Shown: positions 31,212 to 37,598 of the stretch, piece after piece
Position numbering within the stretch: the stretch's first letter is position 1
Layout of the letters: every line of letters starts with the position of its first letter
Assembly: GCF_018614205.1 (NCBI RefSeq)
Contig: NZ_JAGGOS010000170.1
Coordinates: 1 to 37,598 of the forward strand
DNA from: Streptomyces sp. ISL-36
Lineage (GTDB): Bacteria > Actinomycetota > Actinomycetes > Streptomycetales > Streptomycetaceae
DNA: 37,598 nucleotides
Reading direction: 5' to 3'
Program-made: the position numbers and the translations under genes
Notes under the pieces: generated by a model
The model's input: the letters and a program-made list of their open reading frames with translations, nothing else
What the model was told of the DNA's origin: nothing
The model's database searches: none

Positions 31212-32588
31212 TCAGGCCGGTGGCGCCGCAGTCGCGTCCAGATAGTGCAGGGCGTACGAGCGCCAGGGCCGCCACGCCTCGGCGCCGGGTCCGCCCACCG
31301 GGCTGCCCGCCGGGGCCGCGTCGGGGTCGCCGAGGGCGCGCATGCGGATGAGAGCGGCCCGGTCGGCGGTCATGCCGGGGACGGCCCGCAGCGCCTGTTC
31401 GGCCTCCTCGCGGTCGGCGCCGGGGTCGAGGCGTACCGCCCCGGTGGCGAGCGCGGTCGCGAGCGGGCCCACGACCGGATGGCCGGTGAGCGCGGCGGGC
31501 TCGGGGAAGAGACGGTCGAGGGTGCCGCAGGCGCTGTCCAGGGCGGTGCCGTACGTCAGGGCCAGCCGCGCCGCCTCCTCGGGACCGGCCAGGGTCCGCA
31601 GCGCGAACTCCTCGGGATCCGCCGCGCCCGGTGACCGTACGCCGGGGCGGGCGGCGACCCGGCCGGCCAGGACGGGATCGGCGCCGAGGCGTTCGGCGAC
31701 CGCGTACGGGTCGGCGTCGAGGTCGAACAGACGGCGCAGCCGCTGGACGGCGGTGGTCAGATCGCGCAGGTCGGTGAGGTGGATCCGCGCCTCCAGCCAG
31801 GGTCCGGCGGCGCGCTCGTCGACGGAGACGATGCCGGTGCCGTACGGCAGGCGGAGCGTACGGCGGTAGGTGCGGGCGCCGGGGACGCCGAGGATCTCCT
31901 CGACGTGCGGCAGGGCCTCGGCGGCGAGCAGGTCGAACACCTCGCGGGCGGCGTACGGCCCCCGGTACGCGAGCCGCAGCGGCACTCCGGCGGCGAGCAC
32001 GGTCCGGGGGCCGGTGCCGGTGCCGGTGCCGGTGCCGGACTCGGTACGCAGCTCGGAGGGTGTACGGGCGTAGATGCGGCGGATCGTGTCGTTGAACTGG
32101 CGCACGCTGGCGAACCCGGACGCGAAGGCGATCTCGGTGACCGGGAGCCCGGTGGTCTGCAGGAGCAGCCGGGCGGTGTGGGCCCGTTGGGCGCGGGCGA
32201 GCGCGATCGGGCCCGCGCCGAGCTCGGCGGTGAGCTGCCGCTGGACCTGCCGGGCGCTGTAGCCGAGCCGCCCGGCGAGCCCGGGCACGCCCTCGCGGTC
32301 GACGACGCCGTCGCCGATCATCCGCATGGCGCGTCCGACGACGTCGGCGCGGACGTTCCACGCGGCGGACCCGGGGACGGCGTCCGGCCGGCACCGCCGA
32401 CAGGCCCGGAAGCCGTGGCCCTGCGCGGCGGCGGCGGTCGGGAAGAACGTGACGTTCTTGCGCTTGGGGGTGACGGCGGGGCAGCTGGGCCGGCAGTAGA
32501 TCCCGGTCGTCTCGACGGCGAAGAAGAACTCTCCGTCGAACCGGGCGTCCCGGCTGCTGACCGCCTCGTACCTGGTGTCCTCGTCCAT
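31212..32588 (-). CDS. Ada-AlkA fusion (alkylation-damage regulator/DNA glycosylase family)
   Basis: The N-terminal Ada zinc/methyl-acceptor domain has Cys32, Cys36, Cys63 and Cys66 (GIYCRPSCPAVTP, FRACRRCRP). An AraC-type HTH domain follows (LAGRLGYSARQVQRQL, EIAFASGFASVRQFND), then an AlkA N-domain and an HhH-GPD region, 458 residues in total. In the C-terminal part the usual VPGIGPWTA hairpin reads VPGMTADRA. The stretch that carries the catalytic Asp in relatives (about PDAFPATDLG) reads PDAAPAGSPVG, with no Asp at that place. Zinc binding and methyl-phosphotriester sensing appear intact, while base excision may be lost. ATG 32588 is used; GTG 32645 is an alternative. Confidence 0.85.
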   Translation of the reverse strand: MDEDTRYEAVSSRDARFDGEFFFAVETTGIYCRPSCPAVTPKRKNVTFFPTAAAAQGHGFRACRRCRPDAVPGSAAWNVRADVVGRAMRMIGDGVVDREGVPGLAGRLGYSARQVQRQLTAELGAGPIALARAQRAHTARLLLQTTGLPVTEIAFASGFASVRQFNDTIRRIYARTPSELRTESGTGTGTGTGPRTVLAAGVPLRLAYRGPYAAREVFDLLAAEALPHVEEILGVPGARTYRRTLRLPYGTGIVSVDERAAGPWLEARIHLTDLRDLTTAVQRLRRLFDLDADPYAVAERLGADPVLAGRVAARPGVRSPGAADPEEFALRTLAGPEEAARLALTYGTALDSACGTLDRLFPEPAALTGHPVVGPLATALATGAVRLDPGADREEAEQALRAVPGMTADRAALIRMRALGDPDAAPAGSPVGGPGAEAWRPWRSYALHYLDATAAPPA

Positions 32589-33223
32589 CACGAGATCCAG
32601 TGTGCGGGAGGCCGGCGGGCCGGGCTGGCGGTTTTCGGACACCACGCTGCCGCCGCCGGCCTGGGCGCCGGTCCCTGGCCCGGCGGAAGCCCCAGGCCCA
32701 GGCCGGGACGCCTGGGGGGCGGCTGGCCGTTAGCTGGTCGACCTGGGCCCGAATCCCGGGCCGGGGGGACGCAGGCCGGCCTGGCTCGACCCGAGTCCCG
32801 GGCACGGGGCCGCACGGCGGCCGGCCGTCGGCCGGTCGACCTCAGCCCAAGCCCCGGTCCGGGGACCCAAGGCGACCGGTCGCCAGCCGGTCTGCCTCGG
32901 CCCGAAACCCGGGCCGGGGAACCCGGACTGGCCTGCCTCGACCCGAGTCCCAGGCACGGGGCCGCACGGCGGCCGGCCGTCGGCCGGTCGACCTCAGCCC
33001 AAGCCCCGGTCCGGGGACCCAAGGCGACCGGTCGCCAGCCGGTCTGCCTCGGCCCGAATCCCGGCCGGGGAACCCGGACATGGCACGGCAGCCAGCCCGC
33101 CGCGGCCGGGACGCGGAACGCAGGACGTCGGCCGGCCGTCAGCTGGTTGTCCAAGTCCCCGGCTGCCGAGACGTGGGCCGAGCCGGGCCGCCGCCTGCTG
33201 GTGGTCCAAGAGCCCGGGTCCCG
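32589..33223. other. 635-base non-coding interval, mostly repetitive
   Basis: No gene with convincing codon use, ribosome site or known motif was found between the Ada-AlkA and rsgA genes, both on the minus strand. Several long open frames exist on both strands but they are repeat-derived. Most of the interval is the roughly 152-bp repeat array and degenerate flanking copies, for example 32721-32769 and 33130-33220. Confidence 0.6.
32736..33080. repeat. Tandem repeat of about 152 bp, non-coding
   Basis: The copy at 32781-32932 is followed directly by a second at 32933-33080 with very few differences; a partial unit precedes them. Each contains nested short motifs (CCCGGGCCGGGG-like and CCCCGGTCCGGGGACC palindromes) able to form hairpins. 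The near identity indicates recent duplication. Confidence 0.8.
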
Positions 33224-34339
33224 CTAGCGGACCCGGCCGCCCCGCTTGGCCTCCATCGCCGCGCGGCCCTCGGCGCCCTTGCGCTTCCAGTCCTTGAGGA
33301 TCTCGGCGCGGAGGCGGGCGTCCGTCTTGGCGACGATGCGCTGGTTCTCCCGGAGCAGCTTGCGGTAGCTCTCCAGCCGGCGTACCGAGAGGGAACCGTC
33401 CTCGACCGCAGCCATCACCGCGCAGCCCGGCTCCGCCTCGTGGGCGCAGTCGTGGAAGCGGCAGTCACCGGCCAGGTCCTCGATCTCCGAGAAGACCTGG
33501 CCGACGCCGGCCTCGGCGTCCCAGAGCCCGACGCCGCGCAGGCCGGGCGTGTCGATGAGGACGCCGCCCCCGGGCAGGACGAGCAGGTTGCGCGTGGTCG
33601 TGGTGTGGCGGCCCTTGCCGTCCACGTCACGCGCGGCCTGGACGGTCATGACGTCCTCGCCGAGCAGGGTGTTGGCGAGCGTCGACTTCCCCGCACCGGA
33701 GGCCCCGAGCAGCACGCTCGTCCCGCTCGCGAGGATCGCGGCGAGCACCTCGACGCCCTCCCCCGTGGCGGAACTGACGGGCAGCACCTGCACACCGGGG
33801 GCGACGCTCTCCACGTCCTCGACGAGGTAGGAGAGCCCGAGCGGGTCGGGGACCAGGTCGGCCTTGCTGAGCACGACGAGCGGCTGGGCGCCCGACTCCC
33901 AGGCCAGGGCGAGGAAGCGCTCGATGCGGCCGAGATCCACCTCGACGGCGAGCGAGACGGTGATGACGGCGTGGTCGACGTTGGCGGCGAGGATCTGGCC
34001 CTCGGACCGCTTGGACGAGGTGGACCGCGTGAACGCCGTCCGCCGCGGCAGCAGCGTCCGTACGTACCGCGGGTCGCCCTCGGCGTCGACGGCGGCCCAG
34101 TCGCCCGTGCAGACGACCTTCATCGGATCGCGGGGCACGACGAACTCGGTGTCGGCCCGGACGATGCCGAGAGGGGTGACCAGGTCGCACTGCCCCCGGT
34201 CGACGCGCAGGACCCGCCCGGGCAGGAGCCCCTGCGCTGCGTAGGGGGCGAACTCGGCTTCCCAGCCCGCGTCCCAGCCGTACGGGGCCAGCGGGTGCGA
34301 GAGAAGCGAGGACGAACCGAGAAGAGAAGAAGAAGACAA
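33224..34339 (-). CDS. rsgA: Ribosome small-subunit-dependent GTPase A
   Basis: RsgA is a circularly permuted GTPase that aids late 30S maturation. An OB-fold region comes first (RVDRGQCDLVTPLG), then the permuted G motifs: G4 VVLSKADLV, G1 GASGAGKST, G2 RHTTTTRNL and G3 DTPGLRG. A C-terminal zinc region (CRFHDCAHEAEPGC) completes the family pattern. The start is taken as TTG 34339 because GAAGGG sits six bases upstream; a GTG at 34369 is in frame and gives a longer, serine-rich N-terminus. The proposed ribosome site falls in a small inverted repeat ACCCTT/AAGGGT. Length 371. Confidence 0.9.
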   Translation of the reverse strand: MSSSSLLGSSSLLSHPLAPYGWDAGWEAEFAPYAAQGLLPGRVLRVDRGQCDLVTPLGIVRADTEFVVPRDPMKVVCTGDWAAVDAEGDPRYVRTLLPRRTAFTRSTSSKRSEGQILAANVDHAVITVSLAVEVDLGRIERFLALAWESGAQPLVVLSKADLVPDPLGLSYLVEDVESVAPGVQVLPVSSATGEGVEVLAAILASGTSVLLGASGAGKSTLANTLLGEDVMTVQAARDVDGKGRHTTTTRNLLVLPGGGVLIDTPGLRGVGLWDAEAGVGQVFSEIEDLAGDCRFHDCAHEAEPGCAVMAAVEDGSLSVRRLESYRKLLRENQRIVAKTDARLRAEILKDWKRKGAEGRAAMEAKRGGRVR

Positions 34340-34345
34340 GGGGAA

Positions 34346-34358
34346 CCCTTCAAAGGGT
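34346..34358 (-). promoter_or_regulatory. Hairpin containing the proposed rsgA ribosome site
   Basis: On the minus strand ACCCTT-TG-AAGGGT can pair through five or six base pairs, and the AAGGG half is the proposed Shine-Dalgarno for the TTG start. Pairing could modulate translation, perhaps coupled to the small ORF upstream. The stem is short and this is only a suggestion. Confidence 0.35.
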
Positions 34359-34396
34359 GGCCCCGGCACGCGCCGAACAGCGCGGAAGAGAGAAGG

Positions 34397-34468
34397 TCAG
34401 CCGGCGACCACGGAGGTGGGGTGGGAGAAGTCCTGGGAGCGGGCAGCGCCCTTCGCGACAACAGCCAT
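34397..34468 (-). CDS. 23-codon ORF upstream of rsgA (possible leader peptide)
   Basis: ATG 34468 is preceded by a perfect AGGAGG (34482-34477) with an 8-base spacer, one of the best ribosome sites in the window. The peptide starts MAVVAKGAARSQDFSH and ends with VVAG. It has no hydrophobic segment long enough for a membrane helix and no run of a single amino acid typical of classical attenuators. The stop is 58 bases before the proposed rsgA start on the same strand. It may be a regulatory uORF or an independent small protein. Confidence 0.55.
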   Translation of the reverse strand: MAVVAKGAARSQDFSHPTSVVAG

Positions 34469-34779
34469 CGGTCACACCTCCTGAATCACACAGCGACATT
34501 CGCGGACAGCCGACTGGCCGGTCCGCGAGAACGATCACACCATAGCCCGCACCCGGCCGGCCGCGCGACGTATTTTCCGGCCTGGCCCGGCAGCGCCCGA
34601 ACTCACCCGGCAAAACAGATAATCGGTTGCCTGTTGGCGAGGGTGGCGGATGCAATGTCCGGCATGATCACCCCGCTGTGCCCGCCGCGGCGAGATCAGC
34701 GGAACGCGCGCCACCGGACCCTGCCGCTCTGTGATCCGGGCAAGCGGCAACCGGATCGTCACAGGGGAGACTCCGACGC
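34469..34779. other. Intergenic region upstream of the small ORF/rsgA and the binding-fold gene
   Basis: The 311 bases hold divergent promoters that I could not place with confidence. A GATCCGG/CCGGATC inverted repeat with an 11-base loop lies near 34734-34758, 20 to 45 bases before the plus-strand gene. An AT-richer patch near 34610-34625 (ACAGATAATCGG) could be a promoter element. No match to a riboswitch class that I know was recognised. Confidence 0.4.
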
Positions 34780-35895
34780 ATGAATACGCCACCATCGCCA
34801 CTGGGAGCGGAGCGGACTGACGGGTCGTCCGTCCGGATCGGCGCTCTCGTTCCGCTGACCCGGCCCGGCTGGGTCGAGGCGGGCCGGCACTTGCTCGCGG
34901 GACTCGAGCTGGCCGTCGGCGAAGTGAACGACGCCGGCGGGATCGGTGGAAGACCACTCGAGCTGGTGGTCCGCGACACCGCGGCTGATCCGCAGAGGGC
35001 CGCGGCGGCCGTGGACGAACTGGCTCGCCTGGGCGTGGCCGCCTTGGCCGGTGAGTATCACAGCGTCGTCGCTCGCGCCGCTGCCGCCAGGGCCGACGCG
35101 CTCGGCCTGCCGTTCCTCTGCTCGTCCGCGGTTCTCGACGCGCTCACCGAGGAGCCGACGGAATGGGTCGCGCGCCTCGCCCCGGCACAGTCCCACGGCT
35201 GGCGGATCTATGCGGACTTCCTCCTCGGCGCGGGCCACCGTCGCATCGCCGTGGCAGCCGTACCGAGTGTGTACTGGGCGTCAGGAACCCGCATTCTGCG
35301 GGATCATCTCGCTCCACGCGGCGGCAGCGTCGTCGAACTCGACATGCGCGCGCTCACCCCCGCCGCCCTCTGCGACGAACTCGTCGAGAACCGCGCGACA
35401 GCCCTCCTTCTTCTGGTCGGCCACCCGGAGCCGGCGGTGTCGATCGTCAAGTCCGTCCGCCGCGACCAGCGCCTCGCCAAGATCCTGATCGGTGCTCCGG
35501 CCGGGCAACCGGAGTTCACCGAATGGGCGACGTCGCTGGGCGACGACAGCGCCGGGATCCCGTTCTTGCGCTACCTGCCCGAGCGCCTCGGCCCACTCGG
35601 CGTACGAGTCGAGACGGCCCTTCGCGAGCGGCTGGCCGAAGCGCCCTCCTTCGTCGCCTTCGAGGGCTACGACACGGTCGCCGTCCTCGCCCAAGTGCTG
35701 CGTTTCCACGGGGCGGACGACCGGGCGCGCACTGCCGAATCCTGGCCGCGCGTTGCAGTCGAAGGCACCCGCGGGCAGATCCGGTTCTCCCGCACGCCGG
35801 GCATCAGCGTGTGGCAATGGGCGTGGACACCGGTCCAAGTCGTTGACCGGGATCCGGCGGAACCCGATCGCTTTCGGGTCCTTCACGCCGGCTGA
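34780..35895 (+). CDS. Type-1 periplasmic-binding-fold protein without signal peptide
   Basis: The 371-residue product matches Leu/Ile/Val- or amide-binding ABC receptors: VRIGALVPLTRPGWVEAGRH, ELAVGEVNDAGGIGGRPLEL, VVRDTAADPQRAAAAVDELA, and a second lobe with VAFEGYDTVAVLAQVLRF. However, the first 17 residues (MNTPPSPLGAERTDGSS) are polar, with no hydrophobic core and no lipobox, and no permease or ATPase is nearby. Such cytosolic members can be ligand sensors (as AmiC is) or orphan receptors. ATG 34780 has GGGGAG ten bases upstream. A hairpin follows the stop. Ligand unknown. Confidence 0.78.
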   Translation: MNTPPSPLGAERTDGSSVRIGALVPLTRPGWVEAGRHLLAGLELAVGEVNDAGGIGGRPLELVVRDTAADPQRAAAAVDELARLGVAALAGEYHSVVARAAAARADALGLPFLCSSAVLDALTEEPTEWVARLAPAQSHGWRIYADFLLGAGHRRIAVAAVPSVYWASGTRILRDHLAPRGGSVVELDMRALTPAALCDELVENRATALLLLVGHPEPAVSIVKSVRRDQRLAKILIGAPAGQPEFTEWATSLGDDSAGIPFLRYLPERLGPLGVRVETALRERLAEAPSFVAFEGYDTVAVLAQVLRFHGADDRARTAESWPRVAVEGTRGQIRFSRTPGISVWQWAWTPVQVVDRDPAEPDRFRVLHAG

Positions 35896-35903
35896 GAGAG
35901 CGT

Positions 35904-35924
35904 GGAGGTCCGGTCAGGACCTCC
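35904..35924 (+). terminator. Terminator between convergent genes
   Basis: An 8-bp stem GGAGGTCC/GGACCTCC with loop GGTCA begins nine bases after the binding-fold gene stop and may also serve the convergent SDR gene. Confidence 0.65.
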
Positions 35925-35956
35925 GTTCGACCACCTGACGCGTAAGTGGGCGGCTC

Positions 35957-36697
35957 TCAGGTCAGGTTCAGCCCGCCGTCGAGCATGATGACCTCGCCGG
36001 TGAGGTAGGTGCTGGCGATCACCGACGCCACCAGGTCGGCCACGTCGGCGGGCTGGGCAGGACGGTGCATGGGCGCGCGGTCGCGCCACAGCTCGTGCGC
36101 CTGCGCCCAGTCCTTCGTCATCGGCGTGTCCACCAGCCCCGGCGCCACCGCGTTGACCCGTACGTCGGGTCCGAGTGCGGCCGCGAGCAGCCGGGTCACG
36201 TGATTGAGCGCGGCCTTGCTCGCCGCGTACGGCACCGACGAGCCCTTGGGGCGTACCCCGGCGTGGCTGGTGATGTTCACGATGCTGCCGCCCGCGGGGG
36301 ATCGGCGCAGCGCCGGAAGTGCGGCCGTGCACAGCACCCATGGCGCGATCAGGTTGACCTCCAGCAGCTGCCGCCAGTCCGCCGGTGTCGCCGCGGCCAG
36401 GTCGTCGTGCGGGATCGGCCAGCTGATGCCCGCGTTGTTCACCAGCACGTCCAGCCGCCCGTACCGGCCGAGCGCCGCCTCGACCAGCCCCCGGGCCTCC
36501 TCCTCCACCGCCAGGTCCGCCCGCACGTACGCCCCGCCGAGCTCCGCCGCCAGCGCCTCCCCGGCCTCCGCGCTTTGCCGCGAGTGCACGACGACCCGCA
36601 TCCCGTCCGCCGCGAGCCTTCGCGCGACGGCCTCCCCGATCCCCGACGTGGACCCGCTGACCAGGGCGACGGGCTGATCCACTTGTTCGATCCTCAT
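35957..36697 (-). CDS. SDR-family oxidoreductase
   Basis: A classical short-chain dehydrogenase/reductase of 246 residues. The cofactor motif is GSTSGIG near residue 15, followed by NNAG, the active-site Ser in NITSHAG and the YAASK Tyr-Lys pair; the end YLTGEVIMLDGGLNLT matches the family. An Arg after the second strand (VVVHSRQS) favours NADP(H). It resembles 3-oxoacyl-ACP reductase-like SDRs, but substrate cannot be told from sequence. ATG 36697 (MRIEQVDQPVALVSG) is preferred over GTG 36715, whose ribosome site is too close. Confidence 0.88.
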   Translation of the reverse strand: MRIEQVDQPVALVSGSTSGIGEAVARRLAADGMRVVVHSRQSAEAGEALAAELGGAYVRADLAVEEEARGLVEAALGRYGRLDVLVNNAGISWPIPHDDLAAATPADWRQLLEVNLIAPWVLCTAALPALRRSPAGGSIVNITSHAGVRPKGSSVPYAASKAALNHVTRLLAAALGPDVRVNAVAPGLVDTPMTKDWAQAHELWRDRAPMHRPAQPADVADLVASVIASTYLTGEVIMLDGGLNLT

Positions 36698-36907
36698 GCC
36701 CACGGATCCTGCCACGGCTCCCCGGGCCGTCCGGCAGGCCCTCGTCCCCGACGGTCGTCACTCCGAGCAGGCCCAGCCTGTCAGGGGTCCCGGCGTACGC
36801 GGCGGCGCAGGGTCCCGGCGACGGCCGGCGCCGCGGTCGGCGCCGCGGTCGGCGACGGGTCCGATTCGTTCAAGACCCGGCGGCCGCGCCCGTCCTAGCG
36901 TGGCGGC

Positions 36908-37306
36908 ATGAACGCACCACGACTCGATGTCATCGGCCTGGTGGTCTCCGACATGGCCGCCTCGCTCGCCTTCTACCGCCGCCTCGGCCTCGATGTCCCG
37001 GCCGACGCCGACACGGCGCCGCACGTGGAGGCCGTCCTGCCCGGCGGGATGCGGATCGCCTGGGACACGGAGGAGGTCATCCGATCCTTCGACCCCGGCT
37101 GGGCCAGGCCGGAGGGCGGTGACCGGATCGGCCTCGCCTTCCGCTGCTCCTCTCCGCAGGAGGTGGACGCCACGTACGAGTCGCTCGTCTCGGCCGGATA
37201 CCGCGGGCACCTCAAGCCCTGGGACGCGGTCTGGGGCCAGCGTTACGCCGTTGTCCTCGACCCGGACGGCTGCGGTGTCTCCCTCTTCGCCCAGGCGGCG
37301 GCGTAG
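36908..37306 (+). CDS. VOC-family (glyoxalase/bleomycin-resistance-like) protein
   Basis: The 132-residue product has the paired beta-alpha-beta-beta-beta layout of this family: LDVIGLVVSDMAASLAFYRR, then GLDVPAD at the start, and YAVVLDPDGCGVSLFAQ at the end, with RIGLAFRCSSPQEVDATYE between. Members bind a metal or small hydrophobic compound; no specific substrate can be assigned. ATG 36908 begins the domain at once. The 3' 64 bases overlap the end of a convergent AraC-family gene. Confidence 0.85.
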   Translation: MNAPRLDVIGLVVSDMAASLAFYRRLGLDVPADADTAPHVEAVLPGGMRIAWDTEEVIRSFDPGWARPEGGDRIGLAFRCSSPQEVDATYESLVSAGYRGHLKPWDAVWGQRYAVVLDPDGCGVSLFAQAAA

Positions 37307-37598
37307 GCGGACAGGGTGGTGCCGGCCAGCGCCCGTGTCTCGCGCGCCAGATGGGCCTGGTCGGCGCAGCCCGCGCGGAGCGCCGCCTCGGCGTACGGCA
37401 GTCCCGCCCTGACCAGGGCGAGGGCGCGCTGGAGCCGGAGGATGCGGGCCAGGGTCTTGGGGCCGTAGCCGAACGCGTCCAGCGACCGGCGGTGCAGCTG
37501 CCGGGGGCCGAGACCGACGGCGTCGGCCGTCTCGGCGACCGGCCGGCCGGCGTTCAGCCGCCGTACGACGGCCCGCAGCAGCGGGTCGGGGGCGGGGG
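37243..37598 (-). CDS. AraC-family regulator, C-terminal part (5' end outside window)
   Basis: The last 118 codons run from the right edge to a TAA at 37245-37243. They encode an AraC-type double HTH: LLRAVVRRLNAGRPVAETAD, VGLGPRQLHRRSLDAFGYGP, KTLARILRLQRALALVRAG and EAALRAGCADQAHLARETRA. The second helix pair has the usual spacing. No start codon is visible because the N-terminal domain lies beyond the window. The reading frame extends 64 bases into the opposite-strand VOC gene. A regulatory link with VOC is possible but unproven. Confidence 0.8.
   Translation of the reverse strand, partial: PAPDPLLRAVVRRLNAGRPVAETADAVGLGPRQLHRRSLDAFGYGPKTLARILRLQRALALVRAGLPYAEAALRAGCADQAHLARETRALAGTTLSAYAAAWAKRETPQPSGSRTTA

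Noticed and set aside
34690..34779. A riboswitch upstream of the binding-fold gene
   Set aside because: There is an inverted repeat, but I could not match the conserved core of SAM, cobalamin, guanidine or other classes.
36718..36907. A gene between SDR and VOC genes
   Set aside because: Open frames there have no ribosome site or family resemblance and include a short GCGGTCGGCGCC-type repeat; it is treated as the intergenic promoter region.

Overview
This is a very GC-rich, gene-dense actinobacterial chromosome segment, almost certainly Streptomyces. The signs are strong GC bias at third codon positions, GTG and TTG starts, ATGA/GTGA overlaps, and typical Streptomyces families (DUF2637, single-domain HATPase regulators, LuxR-type HTH regulators, F420/PPOX enzymes, Ada-AlkA fusions). 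No rRNA, tRNA, CRISPR array or complete insertion sequence was seen.

The left third (1-14323) holds one coherent locus and is the main discovery candidate. Read right to left on the minus strand it encodes a lipoprotein binding protein, two FecCD permeases and an ATPase (12951-8842). Next come a 44-residue peptide gene (8765-8631), a leader-binding/ThiF-like RiPP protein, a CocE-type hydrolase, a YcaO cyclodehydratase, a SagB-type azoline dehydrogenase and two exporter-fold ABC half-transporters, the last cut by the window edge. Most genes overlap by 4 bases. Two 7-1-7 palindromes that look like Zur (zinc repressor) boxes sit inside predicted promoter spacers: one before the peptide gene (8830-8844), the other in the divergent promoter (13040-13054) between the importer operon and a beta-propeller gene. 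The beta-propeller gene carries an in-frame TGA at codon 16. I infer a zinc-repressed, azol(in)e-modified peptide with dedicated transport, that is, a candidate ribosomally made zincophore. Neither product nor metal is demonstrated by sequence alone.

The middle (14469-24385) carries a TPR protein with a Crp-like upstream site, a P-loop/WD40-like fusion, a GntR-FCD regulator, a FhuF-type ferric reductase with a strong DmdR/IdeR iron box, a DUF2637 membrane protein, a HATPase regulator, a pyruvate:quinone oxidoreductase (poxB) and a proline-rich PP2C-like protein.

The right part (24496-37598) carries a 1253-residue secreted subtilisin, a divergent TrmB/LuxR-like regulator, a DUF456 membrane protein, a small terminal-inverted-repeat element, a PPOX protein, a GNAT, an Ada-AlkA protein that seems to lack the glycosylase aspartate, a roughly 152-bp non-coding tandem repeat, rsgA preceded by a 23-codon ORF, a signal-less type-1 periplasmic-binding-fold protein, an SDR, a VOC protein and the end of an AraC regulator. 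In-frame tandem repeats expand three proteins of the window (SagB tail, CocE linker, PP2C N-terminus), and the GntR N-terminus is also repetitive.
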